Part shown: one piece after another, positions 18,714-27,831 of the stretch | Layout of the letters: every line of letters starts with the position of its first letter | Numbering within the stretch: the stretch's first letter is position 1 | Assembly: GCA_945865815.1 (NCBI GenBank) | Contig: CAMBFR010000013.1 | Coordinates: forward strand, 1-55,455 | Reading direction: 5' to 3' | Length of the DNA: 55,455 nt | From: Candidatus Sulfopaludibacter sp. SbA3 | GTDB lineage: Bacteria > Acidobacteriota > Terriglobia > 20CM-2-55-15 | Translations under genes and position numbers: made by a program | Notes under the pieces: generated by a model | The model's input: the letters and a program-made list of their open reading frames with translations, nothing else | Told to the model about the DNA's origin: nothing | Database searches by the model: none

Positions 18714-20714
18714 TTACCTGTTGGCAATCCTGGTCTTAAGTCCATCGAGCTTCTTCTTTATTCGACCGACTTCCTCGGAGTCATCGCCGATAGCCAGAGA
18801 CTTGTTCCATTCTGTCCGGGCTTGCTCATACCGCATGGTCTTGAAGTACAGGTCGCCCATGTGGTCGTGAATCGTCGCGTTGTCATTGGCGAATATCAGG
18901 GCTCGCGTCAGGTATTCCTCGGCGCGATCGAGCTGATTCATTCGAAAGTAGGCCCAGCCGAGGCTGTCCAGATAGGCCCCGTTTGTCGGTTCCGTTTCTA
19001 CGGCCTTATGAAGCATTGCGACGGCTTCCTGCAGTTTCAGGCCGCGGTCCGCCAGTATGTACCCCAGATAATTGAGAACGGCGGGGCTGTCCTTTTCAAT
19101 TTCCAATGCCTTGCGGAAGGCCCTCTCGGCCTCGTTGAACTTCTTCTGTTGTTCGTAAAGCGATCCCTGCAACAGGTAAACATTCTCGTTTTCCGGGAAG
19201 CGCCGGACTGCGGTGTTCACGACATCCTGGGCCTGATCCCATTTCCGGGCCCGCGAGTAGATGTTGGCCATGGTTGAAAACACGGCAAGGTCGCCTTCGT
19301 TTCCGCGAGTCAACCTCTGCAGGTTCCGGATGCCTTCGTCGACGCGTCCCTTTTCCGCGATCAGGTCGGCATGGGTCAGTAGAAGGTCACGGCTGTCGGG
19401 AGCCGCCTTCAGCGCCTGTTCGCTGTACTCCAGCGCCTTGTCGATTTGTTTTGCGCTGCGATAAGCCTCCGCGATCAGTGCATCGATGCGGTCGGTGTCC
19501 GACGATATGGTCTTCAATTCAGTAAAAGCCTGGATTGCGGCGCCATGGTTGCCGACCGTCGTATTGAGCAGCGCAAGGTTCGTCAGGAAGATTCGCCGGT
19601 TTTGCTTTTCGCCTTCGCTGTAACGTCCGTTCGCTCGTTCCCCGAGCTTTAAAATGTCGGTTACGCGGGCAATGGCTTCTGGAAGACGTCCTTCGTCGCG
19701 CTCCAGAAGGACGAAGTTGAATTGAACTTCCGCGCTGTCGGCAAACATCGTGACGGCTTTTTCGAGATTTTGCCTCGCAAGCGCGTACTTCATTTGGCGA
19801 CGGTAGATCTGGCCCAGCCTCAACAGGGCAATGCCATCCTCAGGCTCGGCGCGCTGCAATGCCTGATACAAGTCCGCCGCCTCGTTCAGCTGGTCGGAAA
19901 AGAAGAGGGATTGCGCATAGTTTTTTTTCAGTTCGAGATCGTCGGGGTTGAGCTCAACTGCTTTCTTGTATGCCGCCGCCGCCTCTTCAAACCGTTGGAG
20001 GCCGGAGTACGCCTGGCCCAATGTGGCATACGCGGCGTCCGAATCCGGACGTTCCCTGAGAAAAGTTTCGAGCAGGCCGGCAGCCTCCCTTTCGTTACCC
20101 GCGTCCAACTGCAGTTTTGCCAGCGCGATGATGCCCTGTTCGGAACCCGGCTCAATGCCCAGATACTTCTTGTAGATCTCGGCAGCCTTCTCCGGTTCGT
20201 TCCGGATCTGGTAAAGCTGGCCCAGCATCATGTAGGACTGGGTATCGGCGGGGTCAATACGAATGATTTCTTCAAATTCGCGAACCGCCCGGTTGAGAGT
20301 GTCCTGCGGCAGCGGCTGTTGGTTGTTCGCGTTGCCCAACATTGCCGTATAGATCGTGCTGAGTGTCTTATGCGCCTCGATGTTGTTGCGGTCCGCCTGA
20401 ATGGCCTTGTCCGCGGCGTCAACCGCTTCGCGGACGCGGCGGTTACGGTAGTACGTGTCTGCCATCTCCGAATAAATCAGAGAATTATTGGGATCAAGCG
20501 CCAGCGCTCTCTGGTATTCCGCGATCGCCTCGTTCCACTGCCCCTGCTCATCCAGGACTCTTGCTTTTGTGAAATGGAAGTACGCTTCGGCCCGGTTGGC
20601 CGCCGATGCCTGGGCACGAGCCGGTTGTCCGAACCCGTTGGTCGCAAATGCCAGAATAAAGATGACAGAGACGACAGAAAGGAGGCCCCGAATCGTCCTG
20701 AGTGTTCTACGCAT
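18714..20714 (-). CDS. Exported or membrane-anchored TPR-repeat protein
   Basis: A 666-residue protein. A hydrophobic signal or anchor segment (about 8-30, LLSVVSVIFILAFATNGFG) is followed by an almost continuous array of tetratricopeptide repeats from about residue 40 to 650. Examples are WNEAIAEYQRALALDPNN, FEEAAAAYKKAVELNPDD and FNEAERAFRKALEIEKDS. Such arrays mediate protein-protein contacts, and the location is probably periplasmic or envelope. ATG at 20714 is preferred because the signal segment follows and GAGG lies upstream; an in-frame ATG at 20753 has no ribosome site. It ends 89 bp before the ECF sigma gene on the same strand and may be part of that unit. Specific partner unknown. 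Confidence 0.85.
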   Translation of the reverse strand: MRRTLRTIRGLLSVVSVIFILAFATNGFGQPARAQASAANRAEAYFHFTKARVLDEQGQWNEAIAEYQRALALDPNNSLIYSEMADTYYRNRRVREAVDAADKAIQADRNNIEAHKTLSTIYTAMLGNANNQQPLPQDTLNRAVREFEEIIRIDPADTQSYMMLGQLYQIRNEPEKAAEIYKKYLGIEPGSEQGIIALAKLQLDAGNEREAAGLLETFLRERPDSDAAYATLGQAYSGLQRFEEAAAAYKKAVELNPDDLELKKNYAQSLFFSDQLNEAADLYQALQRAEPEDGIALLRLGQIYRRQMKYALARQNLEKAVTMFADSAEVQFNFVLLERDEGRLPEAIARVTDILKLGERANGRYSEGEKQNRRIFLTNLALLNTTVGNHGAAIQAFTELKTISSDTDRIDALIAEAYRSAKQIDKALEYSEQALKAAPDSRDLLLTHADLIAEKGRVDEGIRNLQRLTRGNEGDLAVFSTMANIYSRARKWDQAQDVVNTAVRRFPENENVYLLQGSLYEQQKKFNEAERAFRKALEIEKDSPAVLNYLGYILADRGLKLQEAVAMLHKAVETEPTNGAYLDSLGWAYFRMNQLDRAEEYLTRALIFANDNATIHDHMGDLYFKTMRYEQARTEWNKSLAIGDDSEEVGRIKKKLDGLKTRIANR

Positions 20715-20775
20715 AGACGCTAAATTCCTCGGAAGTCGAAACTTTGCCGCCATTATACAGGCGGGTAACCGCCTT

Positions 20776-22341
20776 TTAATGCTTAAAATGCCGTATTCCC
20801 GTAAAAATCATGGCGATGCCGTGCTCGTCTGCGGCCTCGATAACTTCAGCATCCCGCACCGACCCGCCGGGTTGAATGATGGCGGTAATACCGGCCTTTG
20901 CCGCCTCATCTATGCCATCGCGAAAAGGAAAGAAAGCATCCGAGGCCAGCACGGAACCCCTGGCTGCGGGCCGCGATTTTTCAATGCTCAGCCTCACGGA
21001 ATCGACGCGGCTCATCTGGCCTGCCCCGACGCCAACGGTTCTGCCGCCTTCGGCAAGCACGATGGCATTGGATTTCACGTGCTTCGCCACCCGCCACGCG
21101 AAATCCAGGTCGTGCTGTTCCTTTCCGGTTGGCTGGCGTTTGGTAACGACGCGCGAGTCCGGCCCGGCCAGAATTCCATCCTGGTCCTGCAGCAAAACGC
21201 CGCCGGCCACCCGCTTCAGTTCGAACCCGGAGATTGGACCCTGGAAATTCGTAGACGTTAAACCGTTTTCCAGGGACAGCAATCGCAGGTTCTTTTTCGA
21301 AGATAAAGCCGAGATCGCCCCTGCCTCATACCCGGGAGCGATAATGGCCTCCACAAAGAGCTTCGCGGCCTCGCCGGCAGTTGCGGCATCGACAGGTCTG
21401 TTGAACGCAATAATCGATCCGAATGCCGAGACGGGATCCGCTTCGTACGCCTTCTGATATGCCTCGCCCAGGGATCCACCCACCGCCGTACCGCACGGGT
21501 TGGTGTGCTTGATGATGCAGCAGGCGGGCTCCTCAAATTCCCTGATGAGATTCCACGCCGCTTCGAGATCCACGATGTTGTTGTAGGAAAGCTCCTTGCC
21601 CTGCAACTGGCTCGCCGCCGCCAGGCCGTGCGCAGGCTCGCCTCCCCACCTGTAAAAAGATGCGCGCTGATGAGGATTTTCTCCATAGCGGAGGTCGGCA
21701 ACTTTTTCAAAATCCGTGAAAATGTTAGCCGGAAAGACGGCTTGTTCAGCGCCAACCTGGGAAAGATATTGCGCGATGTAACCATCGTAGCGTGCCGTGC
21801 AGATGAACGCCTTGCGGGCCAGGTCAAACAGTATCTCGCGGGTCAGGATTCCATTTCCCGCGCGCAGGCCTTCCAGCACGCGGATGTACTGTTCCGGAGA
21901 CGTCACGACCGCCACGTCCTGGAAATTTTTCGCCGAAGCGCGAATCAGCGAAGGGCCTCCAATGTCGATGTTTTCGATAACCTCTTCGAATTCGACGCCG
22001 CTTTTTCGTGTGGTCTCCAGAAATGGATAGAGATTCACGCAGACAACGTCGATCATCGGGATCGCGTGTTCTGCGACCTGCCGCATGTGCTCAGCGTTCT
22101 GGCGGATTGCGAGCACGCCACCGGCTATGCGCGGATTGATCGTCTTCACGCGGCCGTCGAGAATTTCCGGAAAGCCTGTCAGATCCGAGACTTCACGCAC
22201 ACGAATGCCATTGGAAGCCAGCAGTTTGGAAGTGCCGCCCGTCGAGATGATCTCGGCGCCCAACCCGGCAAGCCCGCGGGCAAATTCGACCACACCGGTC
22301 TTGTCGTACACGCTGATGAGAGCGCGCTCGATTCGTTTCAC
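20776..22341 (-). CDS. purH: Bifunctional AICAR formyltransferase/IMP cyclohydrolase
   Basis: Catalyses the last two steps of de novo purine synthesis: formylation of AICAR by 10-formyl-THF, then ring closure to IMP. The 521-residue length is normal. The N-terminal IMP cyclohydrolase domain (MGS-like fold) shows [18 protein letters not shown] and [11 protein letters not shown]. The C-terminal transformylase carries the catalytic KHTNPCG motif (about residue 265) and a C-terminal end typical of the family ([20 protein letters not shown]). The start codon is GTG, at the position expected for the family. A run of ten Gs (in the coding sense) lies 9 bp upstream in the ribosome-binding position. 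It follows the secreted hypothetical gene by 24 bp, so they are likely co-transcribed. Confidence 0.97.
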   Translation of the reverse strand: MKRIERALISVYDKTGVVEFARGLAGLGAEIISTGGTSKLLASNGIRVREVSDLTGFPEILDGRVKTINPRIAGGVLAIRQNAEHMRQVAEHAIPMIDVVCVNLYPFLETTRKSGVEFEEVIENIDIGGPSLIRASAKNFQDVAVVTSPEQYIRVLEGLRAGNGILTREILFDLARKAFICTARYDGYIAQYLSQVGAEQAVFPANIFTDFEKVADLRYGENPHQRASFYRWGGEPAHGLAAASQLQGKELSYNNIVDLEAAWNLIREFEEPACCIIKHTNPCGTAVGGSLGEAYQKAYEADPVSAFGSIIAFNRPVDAATAGEAAKLFVEAIIAPGYEAGAISALSSKKNLRLLSLENGLTSTNFQGPISGFELKRVAGGVLLQDQDGILAGPDSRVVTKRQPTGKEQHDLDFAWRVAKHVKSNAIVLAEGGRTVGVGAGQMSRVDSVRLSIEKSRPAARGSVLASDAFFPFRDGIDEAAKAGITAIIQPGGSVRDAEVIEAADEHGIAMIFTGIRHFKH

Positions 22342-22350
22342 GTCTTTGTT

Positions 22351-22360
22351 CCCCCCCCCC
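22351..22360 (-). promoter_or_regulatory. G10 homopolymer in the ribosome-binding position of purH
   Basis: Ten consecutive C on the plus strand are ten G in the purH direction. They fill the gap between the upstream stop codon and the GTG start, at the distance where a Shine-Dalgarno sequence is expected. No other SD is present. The length could vary by slippage or be a sequencing artefact. Confidence 0.5.
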
Positions 22361-22365
22361 TTAAA

Positions 22366-22953
22366 TCACTTGAGTTCGCCATTGGCCCGTTGCCAGATGT
22401 GCAGCCACACATTTGCGACATCCGTAACGGCATGAGAAAAAGCGATCGAGGCGATGCCAAACACAGGTGAGTTCTCAATCACATTCGAGCGGTCGGGCAG
22501 CTCTACGGAGCGGCGCAGACGCCGCAGCAGGCGCTCTTGCTCGTCAAGCCGGATTTTTAGGAATGCTTCGAGATTTCCCTGACGTATCGACTCATGAAAT
22601 CCGTAAAAGACCACGGTAAATGTGCCGGCCTGGGCCGCGACCAGGGAATCCAGTTGCGGGTCATTCAAAGCCGCGACCGCACAACCCGCGTCGCGCATCG
22701 CCGCCACCGATGCGGAGAGATTTCCTGTTCTCTTCGAAATCTCGGTGACGGCTATCTTCGATGCTTCTTCGACCGTCAGTTTCCGGCACGGCTGGGAGAG
22801 CAAACCGTCGAAATCGGCCAGGAGCGTGTTCAGGTTTTTCGGCAGCGTCTGGCGCGCATCGCGGAACATCTTTACGTAAGCCGAAGGCGGCCACGCGCCG
22901 ATTTGCGCCGGAGCAACAAGGAGAAGGGCAATGACGGCAATCGCTAATCGCAT
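22366..22953 (-). CDS. Secreted hypothetical protein
   Basis: A 195-residue protein with an N-terminal signal peptide ([20 protein letters not shown]). A mature part rich in helices follows, containing two to three Cys ([13 protein letters not shown] and [13 protein letters not shown]) and a conserved-looking end ([20 protein letters not shown]). No domain is recognised with confidence. ATG at 22953 starts the signal peptide; a longer frame from 23022 would overlap selA on the other strand. The gene is divergent from selA with only 51 bp between starts and lies 24 bp before purH. It is probably periplasmic; function unknown. Confidence 0.65.
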   Translation of the reverse strand: MRLAIAVIALLLVAPAQIGAWPPSAYVKMFRDARQTLPKNLNTLLADFDGLLSQPCRKLTVEEASKIAVTEISKRTGNLSASVAAMRDAGCAVAALNDPQLDSLVAAQAGTFTVVFYGFHESIRQGNLEAFLKIRLDEQERLLRRLRRSVELPDRSNVIENSPVFGIASIAFSHAVTDVANVWLHIWQRANGELK

Positions 22954-23004
22954 GAGCGGCAATTGTAAATCAAGTTTTGGTGTGCTGAAATAGCGCGCAC
23001 AAAC

Positions 23005-24369
23005 ATGGAAGCACTTCGACAAATACCGCCGGTCAACGACGTGCTTCGTTCCAGCCGCCTTGCTGAATTCGGCGACCTCCTCAACCAGCCCTTCGTTTCG
23101 GATCTTCTCGACCGCATTTTCGCCGATACGCGCCGGGAGCTTGCACAGGCGAAAGCCGTAGTTTCGCGGGCGGAGTTAACAGAGAAAATTGCCGTCCATC
23201 TCGCTGAACGAATCCGCGAATCGCTGAAGCCGTCCCTGCGCAGGGTGATCAATGCCTCCGGCGTCGTTCTTCATACAAACCTCGGACGCGCGCCCCTGCC
23301 GGATGAAGCAATCGACCACCTGCGCGAGGTCTCGACCGGATATTCGAACCTGGAGTTCGACATCGAATCCGGCGAGCGCGGCAAGCGCGACACTCACATC
23401 GACAAATTGTTGCGGCAGCTCGTCTCCTGCGAAGCTGCGATTGTCGTCAACAACAACGCGGCGGCAGTGCTGCTGGTCCTGAATGCGCTGGGAGAGGGTG
23501 GCGAGGTCATCGCCTCGCGGGGCGAACAAGTCGAGATCGGCGGATCATTCCGGATACCTGAAGTGATGGCCAAGAGCGGCGCGCGGCTGCGGGAAGTCGG
23601 AACAACCAACCGGACCCGCATCGAGGATTATGAAAAGGCGATTAACGAAACTACCCGCCTGCTGCTTCGGGTTCATCCGAGCAATTTCCGGATGATCGGC
23701 TTTACCGAGCGGCCGTCGCTGGAAGAATTCGTCGAGCTTGGCAAGCGAAAGAACATACCGACCTTCGAGGATCTGGGCAGCGGCTGCATGGTGCCCCTGG
23801 AGTCCTCGGGCATACAGGACGAGCCGGTTGTGGCCGACAGCATCCGTGCCGGCGTGGATATCATCTGCTTCAGCGGCGACAAGCTTCTCGGAGGACCACA
23901 GGCCGGTATCATCGCCGGAAAGAAACTGTTCGTCGAAAAGATCCGGCAAAACCCGCTGTTTCGCGCCCTGCGCGTGGATAAACTGACGCTGTCTGTCCTG
24001 GAAGTGATCCTGCGAGCTTATCTCCAGGGAAAACCGCAGACCGTTCCGATTTGGCGGATGCTTCAGGCATCGGAGTCCGAGTTGAAAGCTCGCGCCGAAG
24101 CATTTGCGAAGCGGGCCGGGAAAGTTGCCAAGCCGGTACAGATGGCATCGCTTATCGGGGGAGGCTCCGCGCCGGAAGCGCCCCTGGCATCGTGGGGCGT
24201 CGCTATTGAAGCCAGTGGAATTTCGGAGTCGGAACTGGAGCGGCGCTTTCGCGCCGCCACCCCTCCCGTGATTGTCAGGGTCGAAGATGGCCGCGTCATG
24301 TTCGATATGCGGACCATATTCCCCGGCGAAGAAGATGTGCTGCTGAAAATACTCTCGAGCGTTACTTAG
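23005..24369 (+). CDS. selA: L-seryl-tRNA(Sec) selenium transferase
   Basis: A PLP-dependent enzyme converting Ser-tRNA(Sec) to selenocysteinyl-tRNA(Sec) with selenophosphate. It has 454 residues, the usual bacterial SelA length. The N-terminal domain begins with the typical [10 protein letters not shown], followed by [17 protein letters not shown], the Asn-rich [11 protein letters not shown] and the PLP lysine K293 in [13 protein letters not shown]. Bacterial SelA normally forms a decameric ring. No selB, selC or selD is in the window. Its 3' end overlaps the convergent efp gene by 8 bp. The organism is therefore expected to make selenoproteins, with the rest of the machinery elsewhere. Confidence 0.95.
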   Translation: MEALRQIPPVNDVLRSSRLAEFGDLLNQPFVSDLLDRIFADTRRELAQAKAVVSRAELTEKIAVHLAERIRESLKPSLRRVINASGVVLHTNLGRAPLPDEAIDHLREVSTGYSNLEFDIESGERGKRDTHIDKLLRQLVSCEAAIVVNNNAAAVLLVLNALGEGGEVIASRGEQVEIGGSFRIPEVMAKSGARLREVGTTNRTRIEDYEKAINETTRLLLRVHPSNFRMIGFTERPSLEEFVELGKRKNIPTFEDLGSGCMVPLESSGIQDEPVVADSIRAGVDIICFSGDKLLGGPQAGIIAGKKLFVEKIRQNPLFRALRVDKLTLSVLEVILRAYLQGKPQTVPIWRMLQASESELKARAEAFAKRAGKVAKPVQMASLIGGGSAPEAPLASWGVAIEASGISESELERRFRAATPPVIVRVEDGRVMFDMRTIFPGEEDVLLKILSSVT

Positions 24370-24931
24370 TCGCGCGAACCCGCTCGACGTATTTCCCCTC
24401 GGTGGTGTCCACCCGAATGACTTCTCCCTCGGTGATGAAGTGAGGTACTCCCACGACGAGGCCTGTTTCGAGAGTGGCGGGTTTGAGCACGTTGCTGACG
24501 GTGGCGGAGGGCATTCCGGGGTCGGTTGAAACAACCTTCAGGTCTACTGTTGCCGGCAAGTCGACGCCCAGCGCCTTGCCGTCATAGAACTCCACTTTGA
24601 TCTTGGCATTGGCGACGAGGTACTTCACCGCGTTCCCAAGAAGTTCCTCATTGAACTGGATCTGCTCGTAGTTTTCCGTATCCATGAAATGGTGATCGGT
24701 CCCGTCGGCATAGAGGTATTCCATTTCGCGCTGGTCGAGGATGGCTCTTTCCACCCGGTCTTCAGACCGGAACCGGTGATCCACGATGGCGCCCGTGCTG
24801 AGTCTCCGTAGCTTGGTCTGGACCATGCCGCGCCAGTTTCCGGGCGTAATATGTTGATAATCCACCACTTGATAAAGCTCGTTGTTCATCAGGATGGTGT
24901 TTCCCCGGCGCAGTTGGGTTGCTTGAATCAT
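24362..24931 (-). CDS. efp: Translation elongation factor P
   Basis: Relieves ribosome stalling at polyproline stretches. The 189-residue protein has the three beta-barrel domains: N-terminal KOW-like (MIQATQLRRGNTILMNN), middle (EYLYADGTDHHFMDTENYEQ) and C-terminal (YDGKALGVDLPATVDLKVVS, then KPATLETGLVVGVPHFI). The loop tip of domain I reads P30-G-N-W-R-G35. The residue at position 32, modified Lys or Arg in well-studied EF-Ps, is Asn. ATG at 24931 has GAGGAG upstream and matches family starts. The frame is open for another 330 nt upstream (see the separate entry). The 3' end overlaps selA. Confidence 0.93.
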   Translation of the reverse strand: MIQATQLRRGNTILMNNELYQVVDYQHITPGNWRGMVQTKLRRLSTGAIVDHRFRSEDRVERAILDQREMEYLYADGTDHHFMDTENYEQIQFNEELLGNAVKYLVANAKIKVEFYDGKALGVDLPATVDLKVVSTDPGMPSATVSNVLKPATLETGLVVGVPHFITEGEVIRVDTTEGKYVERVRATK

Positions 24932-25261
24932 TACAGGCAGACTCCTCGTGTGAAGTGAAAACGGAAATTGTACCGCATGGCAGGGAATTAGTGGAAGGAA
25001 GCCTTTCCGGGGACTCGCGTCGGGCTGTGACGAGTTCCACACTTCCTCAAGCGTGCTCCGAAACAGTCGGTTCAGATCTTCGGTTTCTGAAGGCAACCCA
25101 GGCTCTTCGACCGTATTTTGAAGGCGCGCTATTTCAGATTCTATGAATTGACTGATGGCCCGTATCTTTGGTCCATAGTCAAGCTCCGCGCCTTTAGTCT
25201 TTGCGGCAATCAAATCTTCGATGGCACATCTGATTTCAGGAACCGAAACCGTGGTTTCCAC
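24932..25261 (-). other. Open in-frame region upstream of efp; possible small protein or fused extension
   Basis: The efp frame stays open from an ATG at 25261 without a stop, adding 110 residues. The first about 75 look like a real helical, charged protein (EIRCAIEDLIAAKTKGAELD, LNRLFRSTLEEVW). The following about 35 (RKGFLPLIPCHAVQFPFS) do not. EF-Ps never have such an extension, so this is probably either a decayed or frameshifted small gene that now reads into efp, or leader sequence. Nothing else was found between 24932 and 25324. Confidence 0.35.
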
Positions 25262-25324
25262 CCAACGCGAGGGCTATCGGTATTAGCGCATGGGCGGTCC
25301 TCGCGATACAGGTGCCGCGCTCGT

Positions 25325-26902
25325 CTACAGCCCGCGCAGCCGGTGCAGGGTCATGTGCAGAATCGACATCAGGCCCATGTAGGTGAAGCCGACTACGAAA
25401 AGCATGAGGAAGGGAATCGTTGGATAGTTCTCGCTGAAGAACGCGTACATGACGACGAGCGCAAAATAAGCGCCCAGAGACAACTCGAAGAGCGGGAGTA
25501 CGCCGGTTGGCCGCAGGTACTTCTTTGTCGCCCAGAGGTCTTTCTTACTCTCGATTTTGTACTTAGGCGTTCGTTTAAAACTGCTCTTGATGCCCAGAAT
25601 GGCTTCCATGACTGCCTTTGAATTGCTTACCGACAAGCCGATGCCGACCGCCATCAGCAAGGGCAGGTACTTCAGGCGGCGCCGCCAGTCCGGATAAAGC
25701 TCGCGCTGGGAGACCAGATAGAAGGTTGAAACCGAGGCCGTCGACGCAAGCCACAACGGCAGGTCGATATACAGCATCTGGAACCACCCCTGGTTGAAGC
25801 GCACGATCATCGCGGGCAGCAGCAGGAACGACAGCAAAATCATGAGCGGGTATGCGATGTTGGCCGTCAGGTGGAAGAACGCCTCGACCTTGATCTTCAG
25901 CGGCAGGTCGCTCCGCATGATCCGCGGCAGAAGCTTGATGGCGGTCTGTATCAGGCCCTTGGCCCATCGCGACTGCTGAGTCTTGAACGAATTCATTTCG
26001 ACCGGCAGTTCGGCATTGCAGACAATGTGGGGCAGATAAAGGAACTTCCAACCCATCATCTGTGCCCGGTAGCTCAGGTCGGTATCTTCGGTCAGCGTGT
26101 CGTGTTCCCATCCACCGGCGGTTTCAATCGCGGTTCGCCGCCAGATTCCGGCAGTGCCGTTGAAGTTGAAGAATCGGCCCGACATGTGGCGTCCGCCGTG
26201 CTCGATCATGAAGTGTCCGTCGAGGATGACCGATTGAATCTGCGTCAATAATGAATACTCGCGATTGATGTGGCCCCACCGCACCTGGATCATTCCAACC
26301 TGTGGATCGCTGAAATAGTCGACGACAGCCTCGAGAAAGTCCGGCGAAGGCAGGAAGTCCGCATCGAAAATCGAAATGTACTCGCCTGTGGCATACCGGA
26401 GACCGTTCTCAAGAGCGCCGGCCTTGAAGCCCAGGCGATTTGTCCGGTGAATGTGATGGATGTTGAACCCGAGCTGGCGGTGCTTCTCGACACACGCCGC
26501 GGCGATCTCCGTCGTGCCGTCGGTTGAATCGTCGAGCACCTGAATCTCGAGCAGTTCGAGAGGGTACCGAATCCCGCATACCGCTTCGACGAGGCGTTCA
26601 ACGACATACATTTCGTTATAAACGGGGAGCTGAATCGTGACTCTGGGCCGGACCGAAAGCGCGCCTTTCGGAACAGCCACCTTGTTCTTATGCCGCAGGT
26701 AGAGGAAAACCAGGTGATAGCGGTGGATTCCGTAGACCGCAAGAATCGTCAATGTCGCCAAGTAGGGAATGAGCACGAGAACATCGAACGCGTTCCATTC
26801 GTAGAGCCTGTTCCAGTGATCGATTGCAGTAAATTGATAGAACCGGGTGCGCTCGGGCGGAACGATCAGGGTCAAAAACATGTTCAAAGTAGTTCCTATC
26901 AC
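25325..26902 (-). CDS. Processive family 2 glycosyltransferase (cellulose/mannan synthase-like)
   Basis: A 525-residue inner-membrane enzyme. Two N-terminal TM segments precede a cytoplasmic GT2 domain with the processive motifs in order: D124-D125 (VLDDSTDG), D180-A-D182, T271-E-D273 and Q309xxRW313 (QQSRW). Four or more C-terminal TM helices follow. The layout matches bacterial beta-glycan synthases such as CsvB/mannan synthase-like GTs; donor and product cannot be read. GTG at 26902 overlaps the ubiA stop as GTGA; ATG at 26881 is an alternative. No BcsB/BcsC partners are nearby, so this is not a classic cellulose operon. Confidence 0.85.
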   Translation of the reverse strand: MIGTTLNMFLTLIVPPERTRFYQFTAIDHWNRLYEWNAFDVLVLIPYLATLTILAVYGIHRYHLVFLYLRHKNKVAVPKGALSVRPRVTIQLPVYNEMYVVERLVEAVCGIRYPLELLEIQVLDDSTDGTTEIAAACVEKHRQLGFNIHHIHRTNRLGFKAGALENGLRYATGEYISIFDADFLPSPDFLEAVVDYFSDPQVGMIQVRWGHINREYSLLTQIQSVILDGHFMIEHGGRHMSGRFFNFNGTAGIWRRTAIETAGGWEHDTLTEDTDLSYRAQMMGWKFLYLPHIVCNAELPVEMNSFKTQQSRWAKGLIQTAIKLLPRIMRSDLPLKIKVEAFFHLTANIAYPLMILLSFLLLPAMIVRFNQGWFQMLYIDLPLWLASTASVSTFYLVSQRELYPDWRRRLKYLPLLMAVGIGLSVSNSKAVMEAILGIKSSFKRTPKYKIESKKDLWATKKYLRPTGVLPLFELSLGAYFALVVMYAFFSENYPTIPFLMLFVVGFTYMGLMSILHMTLHRLRGL

Positions 26903-27783
26903 CGTATCAGGATGTCTGTTGCGAACGTCAGAAGCAACAGAATGCTTATGTATCCGTTTAGATTGAAAAACGCCACGTTTACACGGCTCAAATCATGGGG
27001 CTTCACGATCCGATGTTCCCAGAACAGAATAGCCGCCACGATCGCTATGCCGGCATATGCGATCCACCCCAGGCCCGTCAGCAGCGCAGTCGCAAATAAC
27101 AGCACAACTGTTGCCGCGTGGAAAATTTCCGATACACGCAGGGCAGGAGCGGTCCCAATTCTCGAGGGCAGTGAGAAAAGTTTTGCCTTTCGATCGAACT
27201 CCGCGTCCTGAAGCGAATAGATCACGTCAAATCCAGCGACCCAGAACATAACGGCTCCACACAGCAGAACCGGCGCCCAGTCAAACTCGCCGCGGATGGC
27301 AAGCCAGGCAGCCAGTGGAGCGCAACCTATGGCGAAGCCCAGAACCAGGTGACTCCATGTGGTAAATCGCTTCGTATACGAGTAAAAGAACAGGACAGCC
27401 AGAGCCGGGAACGAAAGGTAGAAGCACAACGGATTGAGCTGCCACGCGGCGAAAACAAACATCACCGCCATCATTACTGTAAAAACGGCTGCGAACCTTA
27501 CGGAAACGGCGCCTTGCGGCAGCGCCCTTGCGCGCGTCCTGGGATTGGCTTTGTCGTAGTGCATGTCCGCCAATCGGTTGAATGTCATGGCTGCGCTTCT
27601 GGCCCCCACCATGGCCACGACGATCCATCCCGCCTGCCAGGCTGCGGGCAGACCTCCGGAAGCGAGCAATGCGCCGATAAATGCGAAAGGCAGCGCGAAA
27701 AGCGTGTGCTCGAACTTGATCATTTCCAGGGTGGCGACAACCATCGCGCTCACCGGCGGTTTGCGGCTGGATTCCACGGTCAC
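26899..27783 (-). CDS. UbiA-family prenyltransferase (MqnP/UbiA-like)
   Basis: A 294-residue polytopic membrane protein that transfers a polyprenyl chain to an aromatic quinone precursor. The two Asp-rich Mg2+-diphosphate motifs are present: N69-R-x2-D73-x3-D77 (NRLADMHYDKANPRT) and the second DVIYSLQDAEFDRK at about 195-208. The wording of both motifs, including SLQDAEFD, suits the 4-hydroxybenzoate/MqnP branch. The menaquinone (futalosine) route is therefore possible, but the substrate is not certain. It is coupled by GTGA to the glycosyltransferase gene and divergent from larB, 48 bp apart. Confidence 0.88.
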   Translation of the reverse strand: MTVESSRKPPVSAMVVATLEMIKFEHTLFALPFAFIGALLASGGLPAAWQAGWIVVAMVGARSAAMTFNRLADMHYDKANPRTRARALPQGAVSVRFAAVFTVMMAVMFVFAAWQLNPLCFYLSFPALAVLFFYSYTKRFTTWSHLVLGFAIGCAPLAAWLAIRGEFDWAPVLLCGAVMFWVAGFDVIYSLQDAEFDRKAKLFSLPSRIGTAPALRVSEIFHAATVVLLFATALLTGLGWIAYAGIAIVAAILFWEHRIVKPHDLSRVNVAFFNLNGYISILLLLTFATDILIR

Positions 27784-27831
27784 AGCTTTTCAGTCTAATA
27801 TGGAGTCGGCCAAACGGGGAGAGGAAGCTCG

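Noticed and set aside
19722-20723. Plus-strand open frame of 333 codons
   Set aside because: Antisense to the TPR array of 18714-20714.
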